In this document: positions 10,267-19,882 of the stretch, piece by piece | How the letters are laid out: each line of letters begins with the position of its first letter | Numbering within the stretch: position 1 is the stretch's first letter | Source of the DNA: Mycolicibacterium bacteremicum | GTDB taxonomy: Bacteria > Actinomycetota > Actinomycetes > Mycobacteriales > Mycobacteriaceae | Length of the DNA stretch: 64,000 nt | Assembly: GCF_002086115.1 (NCBI RefSeq) | Contig: NZ_MVHJ01000004.1 | Span: 62,001-126,000 of the forward strand | Direction of reading: 5' to 3' | Notes under the pieces: generated by a model | Told to the model about the DNA's origin: nothing | Databases searched by the model: none | What the model saw: the letters and a program-made list of their open reading frames with translations, nothing else | Position numbers and translations under genes: made by a program

Positions 10267-10634
10267 CCATCACCGACGACCGCAAAGATGTTGTCGCCGA
10301 GGTGGATACCGTATGGACGACGGCATGCCCGCTGGACCGGCTGCTGGCCAACCGCGGGGCCGGGGTGCTGCTGCCCGGCGGTGCGCAGGCCGCGCTGTTC
10401 CGCCTCGACGACGGATCGCTGCACGCGGTCGGCAACATCGACCCGTTCTCCGGCGCGGCGGTGATGTCCCGCGGCATCGTCGGTGACCGGGCCGGCCGGG
10501 CGTGTGTGCAGACACCGATCAAGAAGCAGGCCTTCGCCCTGGATGACGGCGTCTGCCTTGATGATCCGACGAAGTCGCTACCGGTCTACCGGACCAGGAT
10601 CACGCCGGACGGTCTTGTGCAGATCGCTGCGTGA
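10263..10634 (+). CDS. nirD: Nitrite reductase, small subunit
   Basis: A 123-aa NirD protein, a Rieske-like fold without the cluster ligands, that pairs with NirB. Visible family features are WTTACPLDRLLANRG near residue 18 and AVGNIDPFSGAAVMSRGIVG in the middle. It begins with an ATGA overlap on nirB, so the two are translationally coupled. Its 3' end overlaps the convergent small helix-turn-helix gene by 35 bases. Confidence 0.92.
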   Translation: MTITDDRKDVVAEVDTVWTTACPLDRLLANRGAGVLLPGGAQAALFRLDDGSLHAVGNIDPFSGAAVMSRGIVGDRAGRACVQTPIKKQAFALDDGVCLDDPTKSLPVYRTRITPDGLVQIAA

Positions 10635-10866
10635 CGGCGATCGCCCAGTAGGCGTCCCGGCCCGGCCCGGGGTGCCGCACGACATCGCCACGGCGCTGCA
10701 GCACGGTGAGATTGCGATACACCGACTCGATGACGGCAGTCGAATGACCCTGCCGCAGAACATGATCCCGCAACTCGGCGGTGGTCATGGGCCGATCTGC
10801 ATCCCGTAGCGCATTCACCAACTGCGCGCGCAGACGATCACTGTGCCCCACCGAAGCCATTTGCAC
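10600..10866 (-). CDS. Small winged-helix-like DNA-binding protein
   Basis: An 88-aa protein with a predicted winged-helix fold: LRAQLVNALRDADRPMTTAEL, then a recognition-helix-like VIESVYRNLTVLQRRGDVV. The pattern resembles small MarR/Fur-like DNA-binding domains without a sensor domain. It converges on nirD and overlaps its last 35 bases. A second in-frame ATG at 10860 could equally be the start. Its target is unknown; proximity to nirBD makes nitrogen or siroheme control possible, but nothing in the sequence proves this. Confidence 0.6.
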   Translation of the reverse strand: MQMASVGHSDRLRAQLVNALRDADRPMTTAELRDHVLRQGHSTAVIESVYRNLTVLQRRGDVVRHPGPGRDAYWAIAVTQRSAQDRPA

Positions 10867-10906
10867 GATCCTAGCCCAGCAGGTGCGCCGGGCTCGAATC
10901 GGCTGG

Positions 10907-11617
10907 TCAGGCGGCGCTGGACAGTCGGACCGCGGCGGCGCGCCGGAACCGGTTGGCGATCAGACGGACCATCCCGGGGTGAATGCCCAGCGGCTCGGCC
11001 ACCAGGTCGGCGCCGGAGTTGCGCAGCCGATCCTGGAAGAGCCCGTCGGCCAGCAGGTAGGACGCGACCGCGATCCGTCCCCCGCGGCCACGCGCTCTGG
11101 CGACCTCCACCGCGTCGGCCACCGTGGGTGCGCCGGTGGCGGCATAACCGAGCTCGACCCGGTCGCCGATCAGTGCCGACAGCATGGCCGCGGTCTGGCG
11201 CAGGTCGGACTGCGCGCTGCGATCGGAGGTGCCCGCGGCAGCCATGATCACCGAATCGCCGGGGCGCCAGCCGGATTCCTGCAGCCGGTCGGCCAGTACG
11301 CGCACCGCGCCCGGGCCCGGCCCGAGTGGCGGGGTCACGGTCACCGCCGGGTGTGAGCTTGCCTCGACGTGTGCGGGGACGTCGGCGCGGACGTGGTAGC
11401 CGCCGGCCAGGAACGCCGGCACCAGCACGGCGGGCCGGTCGGCGGGCAGTCCGTCGAGCACCTCGGACGGTGTCGGTCCCAGCACATCGACGAACGCGAC
11501 GTGCACCGGCCGGTCCAGCACGTCGGAGACACGTTCGGCCAGTTGACCGATCATGCCGACCCCGCCGGGTTTGCGGGTGCCGTGCGCCACCAGCACCGCG
11601 GAGGCATCGCGGTTCAT
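10907..11617 (-). CDS. Sirohydrochlorin chelatase-like protein (CbiX/SirB family)
   Basis: A 236-aa protein of the CbiX/SirB chelatase family, which inserts iron (or cobalt) into sirohydrochlorin. The N-terminal VLVAHGTRKPGG contains the family's active-site histidine; VLVPAFLAGGYHVRADVP supplies a second conserved histidine around residue 76, and a related half follows (IMAAAGTSD; YLLADGLFQDRL), giving a two-repeat layout. It starts with an ATGA overlap on the upstream HemD-like gene, so both are co-translated. With nirBD close by, iron insertion for the NirB siroheme is the most likely task. It corresponds to Rv0259c in position. Confidence 0.85.
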   Translation of the reverse strand: MNRDASAVLVAHGTRKPGGVGMIGQLAERVSDVLDRPVHVAFVDVLGPTPSEVLDGLPADRPAVLVPAFLAGGYHVRADVPAHVEASSHPAVTVTPPLGPGPGAVRVLADRLQESGWRPGDSVIMAAAGTSDRSAQSDLRQTAAMLSALIGDRVELGYAATGAPTVADAVEVARARGRGGRIAVASYLLADGLFQDRLRNSGADLVAEPLGIHPGMVRLIANRFRRAAAVRLSSAA

Positions 11618-12762
11618 GACACCCCTACCGGGTACTCGTCGACGGCCAATCGGTAGCCCCGCTTGACCACGGTCGACACGATGTTCTTGTCGCCCAGCGC
11701 AGTTCGTAACCGCAGCACCGCGGTCTCGACGGCGTGGGTGTCGCTGCCGCTCCCCGGCAGCGCACTGAGCAGATAGTGGCGTGACACCACCGAGCCCGGC
11801 CGGTGGGCCAGCGCGCGGATGGTCGCCATCCCGGCCGGGGGCAGCTCCTTGACCACATCGTCGACCAGCACACAGGTGCCGCGGATCTCCAGCAGATGCC
11901 CGGCCACCCGCATCCGACGCGACTGCAGCAGCGGCAGCTCGTCGGTGATGTGGCGGGCCAGGGCGCCCAGGCGCATCCGCTCCGGGGCCGAGGTGGGCAC
12001 GCCCAGACGCACCAGCGGGCGCGCGGTGATCGGGCCCACGCACATGGCATGCACATTGGTGCGCAACGCATCCAGCACCGCCGACTCGACACCGAGATCG
12101 GCCGCGCGCAACAGCAGGGCGGCCACCGCCGGCGCGGAGGTGAAGCTGACGGCGTCGAAGCGCTGATCGGCGATGGCCAGCACCAGTTGGTCGAAGGGTC
12201 CGTTGCGGGGTGCGGGATTCCAGCGGTACACCCGGATGGGCACCACGTCGGCGCCCGCGGACCGCAACTCGTCGAGGAACTCGGGGAATGGATCCCAGTC
12301 GTCGTTGGTGCCGTGCAGTTGCACCGCCACGCGCATGCCGACGATGCCGCCCTCCAGCAGGTAGTGCAGCAGTTCGCGGGAGGACTCCGATTCCGGCGAC
12401 CATTCCTCGGGCAGCCCCGCCGCGCGCAGTGCGCCGGTGGCCTTGGGCCCCCTCGAGACGATGCGGGCGTTGCCCAGCGCGGCGGTCAGGTCGTGGGCCA
12501 GGCCCCAGCCGTCGGCGGCGGCGATCCAGCCGCGGAACCCGATGCCGGTGGTGGCGATCACGATGTCGGGCGGGGTGGCGATCAGCGCCTCGGTATTGGC
12601 GCGCAGCTCGTCGTCATCGGGCAGCGGCACCATCGTGATGGCGGCTGCACTGGTCACGTCGGCACCGCGCCGGGTGAGCAGGGCGGCCAGCTCCTCGCTG
12701 CGTCGAGCCGAGGTCACCGCCACCCGGAACCCGGTGAGCGGTGCCCAGTCAGGTTCAGTCAT
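11614..12762 (-). CDS. Uroporphyrinogen-III synthase with C-terminal winged-helix domain
   Basis: A 382-aa fusion. Residues about 1-260 form a HemD-type uroporphyrinogen-III synthase (GFRVAVTSARRSEELAALL; IATTGIGFRGW; DAVSFTSAPAVAALL). Residues about 280-375 form an OmpR/PhoB-like winged helix (LAHRPGSVVSRHYLL ... ETAVLRLRTALGD ... VVKRGYRL). The arrangement is that of Rv0260c. The enzyme closes the tetrapyrrole ring; the DNA-binding tail suggests it also acts as, or evolved into, a regulator. It heads a two-gene unit with the chelatase. It is probably distinct from the housekeeping hemD, which normally lies with hemC. Confidence 0.88.
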   Translation of the reverse strand: MTEPDWAPLTGFRVAVTSARRSEELAALLTRRGADVTSAAAITMVPLPDDDELRANTEALIATPPDIVIATTGIGFRGWIAAADGWGLAHDLTAALGNARIVSRGPKATGALRAAGLPEEWSPESESSRELLHYLLEGGIVGMRVAVQLHGTNDDWDPFPEFLDELRSAGADVVPIRVYRWNPAPRNGPFDQLVLAIADQRFDAVSFTSAPAVAALLLRAADLGVESAVLDALRTNVHAMCVGPITARPLVRLGVPTSAPERMRLGALARHITDELPLLQSRRMRVAGHLLEIRGTCVLVDDVVKELPPAGMATIRALAHRPGSVVSRHYLLSALPGSGSDTHAVETAVLRLRTALGDKNIVSTVVKRGYRLAVDEYPVGVS

Positions 12763-12968
12763 GTCACCTGTGTATTCAGTCGGTGTTTCTGGGCTGTTAC
12801 CCCGCGATTGCGCGCGGGTGTCGCAGCAGGCCGGACTGCTGGGGCGGCTGCGGACGACATCGGTCAGAGGTTAGGAGCGCATTGTTGCGCGGGCACTGCC
12901 GGCGATAACCCGGCCGTGAACATCCGCTCACCTCCCGGGGGCGCGGACGGTGAGGTGGCGGCCTGGCG

Positions 12969-13574
<606 letters not shown>

Positions 13575-14453
13575 TCACCACGGGCGGCGTGGCCGCGACC
13601 AGTGCAACCGGACCGTCTGCCCGGGCCGCACCTGGCCGAGCGTGTCGATGTCCTCGTCGGTGACCACACCGATCACCGGGTAGCCACCGGTCACCGGGTG
13701 ATCGGGACCCAGGATCACCGGAAAACCGTTGGGCGGTATCTGGATCGCGCCGCGGGTGGCGCCCTCGCTGGGCAACTGCCGGTCCGGCCACCGGTACTCC
13801 AGCGGCATTCCCACCAGTCGCATGCCGACCCGGTCGCTACGGTTGGTCACCTGCCAGTTGGTGCGGACCAGGATGTCGGGGTCGACGAACCAGTCGTCCC
13901 GCGGGCCCGGAACCACCTGCAACTCCAGGATCTCCGGGGCGATGGCGCCGACGGGCGCCTGGTCGAGTTCGGGGAAGTCGGTGCTGTGGTCGCCGACCGG
14001 CAGCACGTCACCGGCGCGCAGCGGTGCCGGGCCGATCGCCGACATCACGTCGTAGCTGCGCGACCCCAGCACCGGGGCCACGTCGATACCGCCGCGCACC
14101 GCGAGATAACTGCGCATCCCGGAGTGCGGTGCGCCCAGCGAGATCACCTCACCATCACGCGCGTAGTGGATGCTGTTGGTACCGAACGGAACTCCGTTGA
14201 CCGCCGGATCGGTGTCGGCCCCGGTGACGGCGATGGTGACGTCCCCGCCGTGCACCCGGGCCGAGAAGCCGCCGAAGGTGACCTCGACGGTGGCATGCGC
14301 ACCGGGGTTGGCGACCAGCCGGTTGGCCAGCGTATGCGCCCGCCGGTCGGCGGCACCGGAGGTGGTCACCCCCATGTGCGCCATGCCGGGCCGGCCCAGA
14401 TCCTCCACCAGGGCCAGCGGGCCGGTCCGCAGCACTTCCAGCGTGACGCTCAT
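13575..14453 (-). CDS. pxpC: 5-oxoprolinase subunit C (biotin-dependent carboxylase-like)
   Basis: A 292-aa PxpC/KipA protein. The N-terminal [21 protein letters not shown] and the internal [16 protein letters not shown] are typical of the family, as are GSRSYD and the C-terminal [14 protein letters not shown]. With PxpB and a PxpA protein it hydrolyses 5-oxoproline (pyroglutamate) to glutamate using ATP; it is the homologue of Rv0263c. It overlaps pxpB by four bases (ATGA). No pxpA gene is visible in the window, so the third subunit would have to be elsewhere. Confidence 0.88.
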   Translation of the reverse strand: MSVTLEVLRTGPLALVEDLGRPGMAHMGVTTSGAADRRAHTLANRLVANPGAHATVEVTFGGFSARVHGGDVTIAVTGADTDPAVNGVPFGTNSIHYARDGEVISLGAPHSGMRSYLAVRGGIDVAPVLGSRSYDVMSAIGPAPLRAGDVLPVGDHSTDFPELDQAPVGAIAPEILELQVVPGPRDDWFVDPDILVRTNWQVTNRSDRVGMRLVGMPLEYRWPDRQLPSEGATRGAIQIPPNGFPVILGPDHPVTGGYPVIGVVTDEDIDTLGQVRPGQTVRLHWSRPRRPW

Positions 14454-15115
14454 GATTGCCGATCCGCCCGGAAGGCGACGGTCATGCCCGGCGTCAGCAG
14501 GGCAGGCTGTGCGCGGGTCACGTCGAAGAGCACGGCCGCCGTGCGGCCGATCAACTGCCAGCCGCCGGGGGACTCGCGGGGATAGACCCCGCTGAACTCG
14601 CCGGCCAGGCCCACCGATCCGGCCGGCACCCGGGTCCGTGGCTCGGCGCGGCGGGGCACCTGCAGGCGGGGGTCACCGCCGATCAGGTACGCGAATCCCG
14701 GTGCGAAGCCGCCGAACCCGACCTGCCAAGGGGTGCCGGTGTGTGCCGCGACCACCTCGTCGACGCTCAGGCCGGTGAGCGCGGCGACGTCGGCCAGGTC
14801 GGCGCCGTCGTAGGTCACCTCGATCACGACGTCGGGTTGGGTGGCGCGGGCCTGCTCGTCGATCGGGCGGCGCAGACGCAGGGTTTTCAGCCGTTGCCGG
14901 GTGGGTGCCAGATATCGCGGGCCCGCCAGCTTCAGCAGGACGGTTCTGGACGCGGGCACGATGTCCAGGACACCGGGCAGGTCGGCGTGCTGAAGGGTGT
15001 CGGTCCAGGCCAATACCGCCGCGGTGCCGTCGAACTCGAGCAGCAGCGCCTGGTCCCCGTATTCGCGAACGGTGCCCAGCTCACCGGGCACGTGGACTTC
15101 CGATGTCACCGTCAT
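14450..15115 (-). CDS. pxpB: 5-oxoprolinase subunit B (KipI-like)
   Basis: A 221-aa PxpB/KipI-type protein, Rv0264c-like. Family features are the cyclophilin-like core [24 protein letters not shown] (about 156-179; shown here in parts: GFAPGFAYL and [16 protein letters not shown]) followed by [13 protein letters not shown]. It partners PxpC; in Bacillus KipI inhibits the sporulation kinase KinA, but the conserved bacterial role is 5-oxoproline breakdown. It is the first gene of the pair. Confidence 0.88.
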   Translation of the reverse strand: MTVTSEVHVPGELGTVREYGDQALLLEFDGTAAVLAWTDTLQHADLPGVLDIVPASRTVLLKLAGPRYLAPTRQRLKTLRLRRPIDEQARATQPDVVIEVTYDGADLADVAALTGLSVDEVVAAHTGTPWQVGFGGFAPGFAYLIGGDPRLQVPRRAEPRTRVPAGSVGLAGEFSGVYPRESPGGWQLIGRTAAVLFDVTRAQPALLTPGMTVAFRADRQS

Positions 15116-15213
15116 CTGCCGAAGCTACCGCCGGGTAAGTTCTTTCTCGACGTGTCTGAGGGGTTTGCCAGAGGAGCCTTAACAACGGTTCATCAACCAT
15201 CATCCTCGGCTGC

Positions 15214-15900
15214 TCACACCACCGGCTGATAGGTCGGTTCGCGGCGTTTGACGACCGCGATCACCCGATAGGTGACGGGCAGCAGCACCACCTCGACGAT
15301 GGTCTTGTAGAACCAGCCCTGCGCGGTGTAGATCAGGAAATCGGTGAACGAGGTGATGCCGATGACGCCGGCCGCGATCGCGCAGAACACCACGGTGTCG
15401 CCGAGCTGGCCGATGAACGTCGACCCGACCAGCCGCGCCCACAGGTGCTTCTCCTTGGTCCGCTCCTTGATCAGCACCAGCGACCAGGCGTTCAGGGTCT
15501 GCCCGACGAGGAACCCGGCCATCCCGGCGATGATCAGCCCGGTGTAGGCGCTGACGATGTTCTCCAGGTGCTCCTGGTTGGGGTAGAAATCGGCGGCCGG
15601 CAGATAGACCGTCGCCCAGAATGCGGCGGCGGCAAGCGCATTCATCGCGAACCCGGTGAAGATGGCGCGTCGTGCGGCCTTGAAACCGTAGACCTCCGAC
15701 AGCACGTCACCGATGACGTAGGTCAGCGGGAAGACGATGAACCCGCCGTCGGTGATGATCGGGCCGAACTCGACACCCTTGGTGGCGGTGACGTTGGAGA
15801 TGATCACCAGCGCGGTGAACACCGCCACGAAGATCGGATAGTAGGCCGAACCGACCTGCGCGTAGGAGGGACGGTGTTCGGTGTCGGTCGGGCTGCTCAC
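15214..15900 (-). CDS. yhhQ: Queuosine precursor transporter, YhhQ/DUF165 family
   Basis: A 228-aa membrane protein with about six hydrophobic segments. Family patterns are IISNVTATKGVEF near residue 33, FPLTYVIGDVLSEVYGF near 56-72, and GSTFIGQLGDTVVFCAIAA near 155. VUT/QrtT-type transporters import preQ0 or preQ1, precursors of the modified tRNA base queuosine. A lone transporter suggests salvage rather than synthesis. I looked for but did not find a preQ1 riboswitch in the short 5' region, which is only 12 bases to the next stop codon, so it is probably transcribed with the siderophore-binding gene. Confidence 0.85.
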   Translation of the reverse strand: MSSPTDTEHRPSYAQVGSAYYPIFVAVFTALVIISNVTATKGVEFGPIITDGGFIVFPLTYVIGDVLSEVYGFKAARRAIFTGFAMNALAAAAFWATVYLPAADFYPNQEHLENIVSAYTGLIIAGMAGFLVGQTLNAWSLVLIKERTKEKHLWARLVGSTFIGQLGDTVVFCAIAAGVIGITSFTDFLIYTAQGWFYKTIVEVVLLPVTYRVIAVVKRREPTYQPVV

Positions 15901-15912
15901 CCGGATATCTTC

Positions 15913-16860
15913 TCAGGCCAACGCGGGCGTCAGCAGCGGTGGCAGCTGGTCGGCCACCGCGGGCAGCGACAACGGCGAGCTGAACGCGATCGCGGCGGCC
16001 AGGTCGCGGCCGGTGAACACGTTGCGGGTGCCCTGCTCGGCGACGAGGGGGTCCGCGGTCAGCGCCGCGATCTCGGGATCGTCGGCGCACCAGATCAGCA
16101 CATCGGCCTCCCCGAGCACCTGCGCCATCCGGTCCCGCGGCACCGTCGGGTCGGTCTCGGGTACCTGGAATCCGAGCTGGGTCAGGAACTCGGTGCGCCA
16201 GCCCGGTGGTGTCGTCACCAGATCGCCACCGTCCAGGCTGCCCTGCAGCAGCAGCGCCCGCTTGTCCTTGAATGCGGGGTTTGCGGTGGCCGCCGTGGTG
16301 AACCGGGTGTCGATGTCGGTGATCAGCTGCTGCATCTGGTCGTGCTTGAACACGGCGGCGCCGATGGCGGTGGCCTGGTCCTTCCACGGTTCGAAGAAGG
16401 CCTGCGTCCCGGACTGGGCGATGGTCGGCGCCACGCCGGACAACCGGTCATAGGTCGCGCGGTCCAGGCCGGCGTTGGTGGCGATGATGAGATCGGGGTT
16501 CAGCGCGGTGATGGCCTCGAAGTTGATGCCGTTGTCGAGGTTGAGCACGGCGGGCTGGGCGGCCCCGAGTGCGGGCAGCGCCCACGGCCACGTCGCGAAC
16601 GGCTGCCCGCCGAACCATTCGGTCACCCCGACGGGGACGACGCCGACCGCCAGCAGGCAGTCCTGGCCGGTCAGTCCGGCGCTGACGACGCGGGTCGGTG
16701 CGGCGGGGATGCGGGTCTCACCGAAGGCGTGGGTGACGGTGACCGACCCGTCGTCGGCGACGGCGCCGGTCGGCGGCTCAGATGTGCACGCGGTGGCCGC
16801 GGCCGCCGACCCGGCGGCAAGCGCCAGCAGAAAGGCTCGCCGGGACCAGGGTGTCGGCAC
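15913..16860 (-). CDS. Fe-siderophore ABC transporter substrate-binding lipoprotein
   Basis: A 315-aa periplasmic-binding protein of the FecB/TroA type, placed like Rv0265c. The N-terminus (VPTPWSRRAFLLALAAG) has a twin-arginine motif followed by a hydrophobic core and a cysteine in AATACTS that probably serves as the lipid attachment site. The mature part has two lobes with LVTTP-type and EADVLIWCADDPE segments. It should capture an iron-siderophore outside the membrane. I prefer the GTG at 16860; an ATG at 16911 would add 17 residues ahead of the signal. No permease or ATPase partner is adjacent. Confidence 0.85.
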   Translation of the reverse strand: MPTPWSRRAFLLALAAGSAAAATACTSEPPTGAVADDGSVTVTHAFGETRIPAAPTRVVSAGLTGQDCLLAVGVVPVGVTEWFGGQPFATWPWALPALGAAQPAVLNLDNGINFEAITALNPDLIIATNAGLDRATYDRLSGVAPTIAQSGTQAFFEPWKDQATAIGAAVFKHDQMQQLITDIDTRFTTAATANPAFKDKRALLLQGSLDGGDLVTTPPGWRTEFLTQLGFQVPETDPTVPRDRMAQVLGEADVLIWCADDPEIAALTADPLVAEQGTRNVFTGRDLAAAIAFSSPLSLPAVADQLPPLLTPALA

Positions 16861-16955
16861 GCCGTGAGCGTAACCGCTGTTCTCCCCGGCGAGCGAGCGT
16901 GTCTGCACCATGACACGCCGGTGCCGTGCGGACTTTGCGCTCCCTCGCGGGCCGG

Positions 16956-18107
16956 CTACACCGTGAAATTGCCGAACAGCAGCAGCGCCAGGCCCAGCGC
17001 GACCACGATGTTGACCACGGTCGCCGAGGCGAACAGCGCAATCGGGCGCCACCCTGCCTCGCGCAGACCGCGCAGCGAGAACTCCAGCCCGATCGCGACG
17101 AACGCGAAGATCAGGAACCAGGTCCGCAGATCGTTGACGGTGGCGATGTCGACCTTGTCGCCGCCGAACTGCAGGTACAGCGTGCCGATCACCGAGGCCG
17201 CGATGAACCCGAGCACGAATTTGGGGAATCGGTCCCAGAATTCGCGCAGCGAGGGGCGGGCCGCTGTGTCATTTCCCGTCGCTTCGCTCGCCCCGGCCCA
17301 GCTCTTTCGCTCCACCTTCAGCGCGAAGTAGGCGGTCAATGCGATCGCCACGATGCCGATGAGCGCGTTCTGGGTCGTCTTGACGATGGTGGCGATCTGC
17401 AGCGCGTCCTCACCGGCGATCGCGCCGGCTGCGGCGACGGCGGCGGTGGTGTCGATGTTGCCGCCGATCCAGGCGCCGGCGACGGCGTCGGGCAGCCCGA
17501 ACACCGAAGCCAGCCACGGCAGCAGAAAGATCGAGGGCAGCGCGAAGATGATCACCAACGAGGCGGCGTAGGCCAGCTGCTCGCGTTTGGCCTGGACCGC
17601 GCCGGCCGCGGCGATGGCGGCGCTGACACCGCAGATCGACACCGCCGAGGCCAGCAGGGCGCGCAGCTTGTCGTCCAGCCCCAGCCGGCCGCCCAGCCAC
17701 CAGGTGAACCCGAAGACGATGCTGATCAGTAGCAGCGCCTGGATGATCGCCGGCCCGGCGGCGGTGACCAGCAGCTTGAGGTTGATCGAGGCGCCGAGCA
17801 GGACCAGCCCGGTCTTGATGAAGAACTCGGTGCGGAAACCCCGCGAGAGTGCCTCGCGCAGCGCCAATTTCGACAGGATGACGTTACCGATCAGGCCGAG
17901 CGCGATGGCGTAGACCGGGAACTCGATCGACTTGGCGACCTTGGCCAGCGGGGTGTCGGCCGCCCAGCCGGGCACCTGCTGTTCGAAGAACCGGGTGGCC
18001 GCCCCCAGCGCGATGACCACCAGGACGCCGGCGATCGCGTAGGGCAGTTTGGCGGTCCGCTCGTCGGTGCGCTCCGCGGGCGCGCTCGCGCTCGCAGTCT
18101 CGGTCAC
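16956..18107 (-). CDS. YeiH-family putative sulfate exporter
   Basis: A 383-aa integral membrane protein of the YeiH/UPF0324 family, with roughly ten hydrophobic segments. Signatures are LVLLGASINLKLL near residue 119 and the central AVSICGVSAAIAAAGAV; GNIDTTAAVAAAGAI follows near 228. Family members are annotated as putative sulfate exporters. The GTG start at 18107 overlaps the stop codon of a 35-codon reading frame by four bases, implying translational coupling. The first 25 residues are polar and cytoplasmic. An adjacent sulfonate-type ABC operon gives a sulfur-metabolism context. Confidence 0.85.
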   Translation of the reverse strand: MTETASASAPAERTDERTAKLPYAIAGVLVVIALGAATRFFEQQVPGWAADTPLAKVAKSIEFPVYAIALGLIGNVILSKLALREALSRGFRTEFFIKTGLVLLGASINLKLLVTAAGPAIIQALLLISIVFGFTWWLGGRLGLDDKLRALLASAVSICGVSAAIAAAGAVQAKREQLAYAASLVIIFALPSIFLLPWLASVFGLPDAVAGAWIGGNIDTTAAVAAAGAIAGEDALQIATIVKTTQNALIGIVAIALTAYFALKVERKSWAGASEATGNDTAARPSLREFWDRFPKFVLGFIAASVIGTLYLQFGGDKVDIATVNDLRTWFLIFAFVAIGLEFSLRGLREAGWRPIALFASATVVNIVVALGLALLLFGNFTV

Positions 18108-18211
18108 GGGATCACACTGCCCGGGATCGCCCCCACCAGTACCAGCGCCAGCAGGGTGAGACCGGCGATGACGGCCAGCCAGTCCTCGTTCAACTTCGCG
18201 GGTTGAGCCAT
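18104..18211 (-). CDS. 35-aa single-span membrane peptide coupled to the YeiH exporter
   Basis: ATG at 18211 opens a 35-residue frame, beginning MAQPAKLNEDWLAVIAGL and ending LVGAIPGSVIP, with one hydrophobic span (about residues 12-31). Its TGA overlaps the GTG start of the YeiH gene (GTGA), the classic coupling arrangement. I see no close alternative start for either gene. It could be a small subunit that stabilises the exporter, or a leader peptide that sets its translation. It is too short for standard gene finders. Confidence 0.65.
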   Translation of the reverse strand: MAQPAKLNEDWLAVIAGLTLLALVLVGAIPGSVIP

Positions 18212-18255
18212 TCGCCGACCATAGGGCGGACGGGTGGGAGGGTCAGGGGTTGCGC

Positions 18256-19029
18256 TCAGTGCGAGTCGAACGTGACTCCGAGCGCGCTCAGCAGCGCCTC
18301 CCGGTGCGCGACGAATTGCGGGTTGCGATAGTTGCGTTCGGCCTCGCCGTGGAAGTCCAGGGTCCGGTCGGCGACGAACCGGCCGCCATCGAGCACCAGC
18401 ACGCGGTCGGCCAGTGCCACCGCCTCGTCGACGTCATGGGTCACCAGCAGCACGCCGGGACGGTACTTGGCGCACAGATCCTGCAGCAGGGTGTGCATCC
18501 GGATCCGGGTCAGCGCGTCCAGCGCGCCGAACGGTTCGTCGGCCAGCAGCAGCGCCGGGTTACGCACCAGGGATCGGGCCAGCGCGACGCGCTGCTGCTC
18601 ACCGCCGGAGAGCTCGTAGGGCCAGGCGTGTTCGCGGCCGGGCAGCCCGACATCGGCCAGCACGGTGGCGCCCCGGTCGGTGACGTCGCGGCCGGACAGG
18701 CCGAGTGTCACGTTGTCCAGGACCCGGGCCCAGGGCAGCAGCCGGGAATCCTGGAACACCACCGAGACATCGTGGGAGACGTAGAGGTCACCGTCGCCGG
18801 CCACGCCGTGGTCCAGCCCGGCCAGTGCGCGCAGCAGGGTGCTCTTGCCGGATCCGCTGCGGCCCAGCAGGGCGACGAATTCGCCGCGGTGGATGGTCAG
18901 ATCCACCGCGTCGAGCACGGTCGTGTCGCCGAAGGAGCGGGACAGCCGGCGGACCGCGGCGACCGGATCGCCGTAACCTGCACTGCTGCGGGCGGAGTCG
19001 TTGGTCAGTTCCCGAGTGCTCGTCGCCAT
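18256..19029 (-). CDS. ssuB: ABC transporter ATP-binding protein, sulfonate/nitrate type
   Basis: A 257-aa ABC ATPase: Walker A GRSGSGKST (about 54-62), Q-loop VVFQDSRLLPW, signature LSGGEQQRVALARSL and Walker B LLLADEPFGAL followed by the switch histidine in LLVTHDVDEA. The closest family is the SsuB/TauB/NrtD group that powers uptake of alkanesulfonates, taurine or nitrate. It is last in a four-gene operon, overlapping the permease gene by 25 bases. The neighbouring LLM monooxygenase favours an organosulfur substrate. Confidence 0.88.
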   Translation of the reverse strand: MATSTRELTNDSARSSAGYGDPVAAVRRLSRSFGDTTVLDAVDLTIHRGEFVALLGRSGSGKSTLLRALAGLDHGVAGDGDLYVSHDVSVVFQDSRLLPWARVLDNVTLGLSGRDVTDRGATVLADVGLPGREHAWPYELSGGEQQRVALARSLVRNPALLLADEPFGALDALTRIRMHTLLQDLCAKYRPGVLLVTHDVDEAVALADRVLVLDGGRFVADRTLDFHGEAERNYRNPQFVAHREALLSALGVTFDSH

Positions 19030-19865
19030 GACAGCGCCCTCCTTTCGACGGCGCGCACGACGTAGTCACCGGTGAGGCCGAAGACCGCGTAGACCACCAG
19101 GCCCACCACCACGATGTCCAGTTGCCCGTACAGCCGGGCCTGGGTCATCAGGTAGCCGATGCCTTCGGTGGCGTTCACCTGCTCGACGACCACCAGGGCG
19201 GTCCACGAGATCGTCACCGCCAGACGCAATCCCGTGAAGAAGCCGGGCAGCGCGCCGGGGATGGCGACCTTGCGGATGAACTGGGCCCGGGTCAGCCCGA
19301 CCGTCTCGGCCAGCTCGACGTGGCGCAGGTCGACACCTTTGAGCTGAGCGGTGGTGTTGATGTACACCGGGATCAGCACGCTGGTGGCGATGATGATGAT
19401 CTTCATCGTGTCACCGATGCCGAACCAGATGATGGCCAGCGGGATGATCGCCAGTGTCGGCACCGCGCGCTTGACCTGGATGGGTCCGTCGACGACGGCC
19501 TCGCCGATGCGGCTCAACCCGGAGATCAGCGCCAGCACCAGGCCGAGCGCGACACCGATCGCCAGCGAGATCGTGGCGAGCTTGAGGGAGGCCAGGACGT
19601 TGTCGGGCAGCCGACCGTCGGACCACAGTTCGGCTGCGCTGCGGGCGATGTCGAACGGGTGGGGCAGTGTGCCCGGGTCCAGCACCCCGGTCTCGGAGGT
19701 GATGAACCAGATGGCCAGCAGCAGCAGCGGACCCAGCGCCAGCGCACCGGGAATGGCCCGGCCCGGACCGAGCCGGCGTCGCCGGTTGGTCCCCGAGCGG
19801 TGTTCGAGGTTCGGGAACTCGGTGGTGGCCTGCGGCGGGGCCGGTGCGGTGTGGGTGCTGGTCAT
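19005..19865 (-). CDS. ssuC: ABC transporter permease, sulfonate/nitrate type
   Basis: A 286-aa inner-membrane permease of the SsuC/TauC type. After a polar N-terminal 35 residues it has about six membrane spans and the cytoplasmic EAA-type loop ELAETVGLTRAQFIRKVAIP followed by GALPGFFTGLR, which docks on the ATPase. It lies between the binding-protein gene (17 bases upstream) and the ATPase gene (25-base overlap), so all three form one importer. Confidence 0.88.
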   Translation of the reverse strand: MTSTHTAPAPPQATTEFPNLEHRSGTNRRRRLGPGRAIPGALALGPLLLLAIWFITSETGVLDPGTLPHPFDIARSAAELWSDGRLPDNVLASLKLATISLAIGVALGLVLALISGLSRIGEAVVDGPIQVKRAVPTLAIIPLAIIWFGIGDTMKIIIIATSVLIPVYINTTAQLKGVDLRHVELAETVGLTRAQFIRKVAIPGALPGFFTGLRLAVTISWTALVVVEQVNATEGIGYLMTQARLYGQLDIVVVGLVVYAVFGLTGDYVVRAVERRALSWRRALGN

Positions 19866-19882
19866 CTGTCCCCCGGTGGCGG

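Noticed and set aside
10907..12403. A 498-codon minus-strand frame extending the chelatase gene upstream
   Set aside because: Its first half is an arginine/proline-rich shadow of the uroporphyrinogen-III synthase gene in another frame; the family N-terminus VLVAHGT starts just after ATG 11617.
12763..12968. Possible cobalamin riboswitch upstream of the HemD/chelatase genes
   Set aside because: No B12-box-like sequence or expected conserved core was found in this stretch.
15116..15213. Possible preQ1 riboswitch near the queuosine transporter
   Set aside because: The transporter's 5' region is at 15901-15912, only 12 bases; the 3' region shows no pseudoknot-like pattern that I can recognise.
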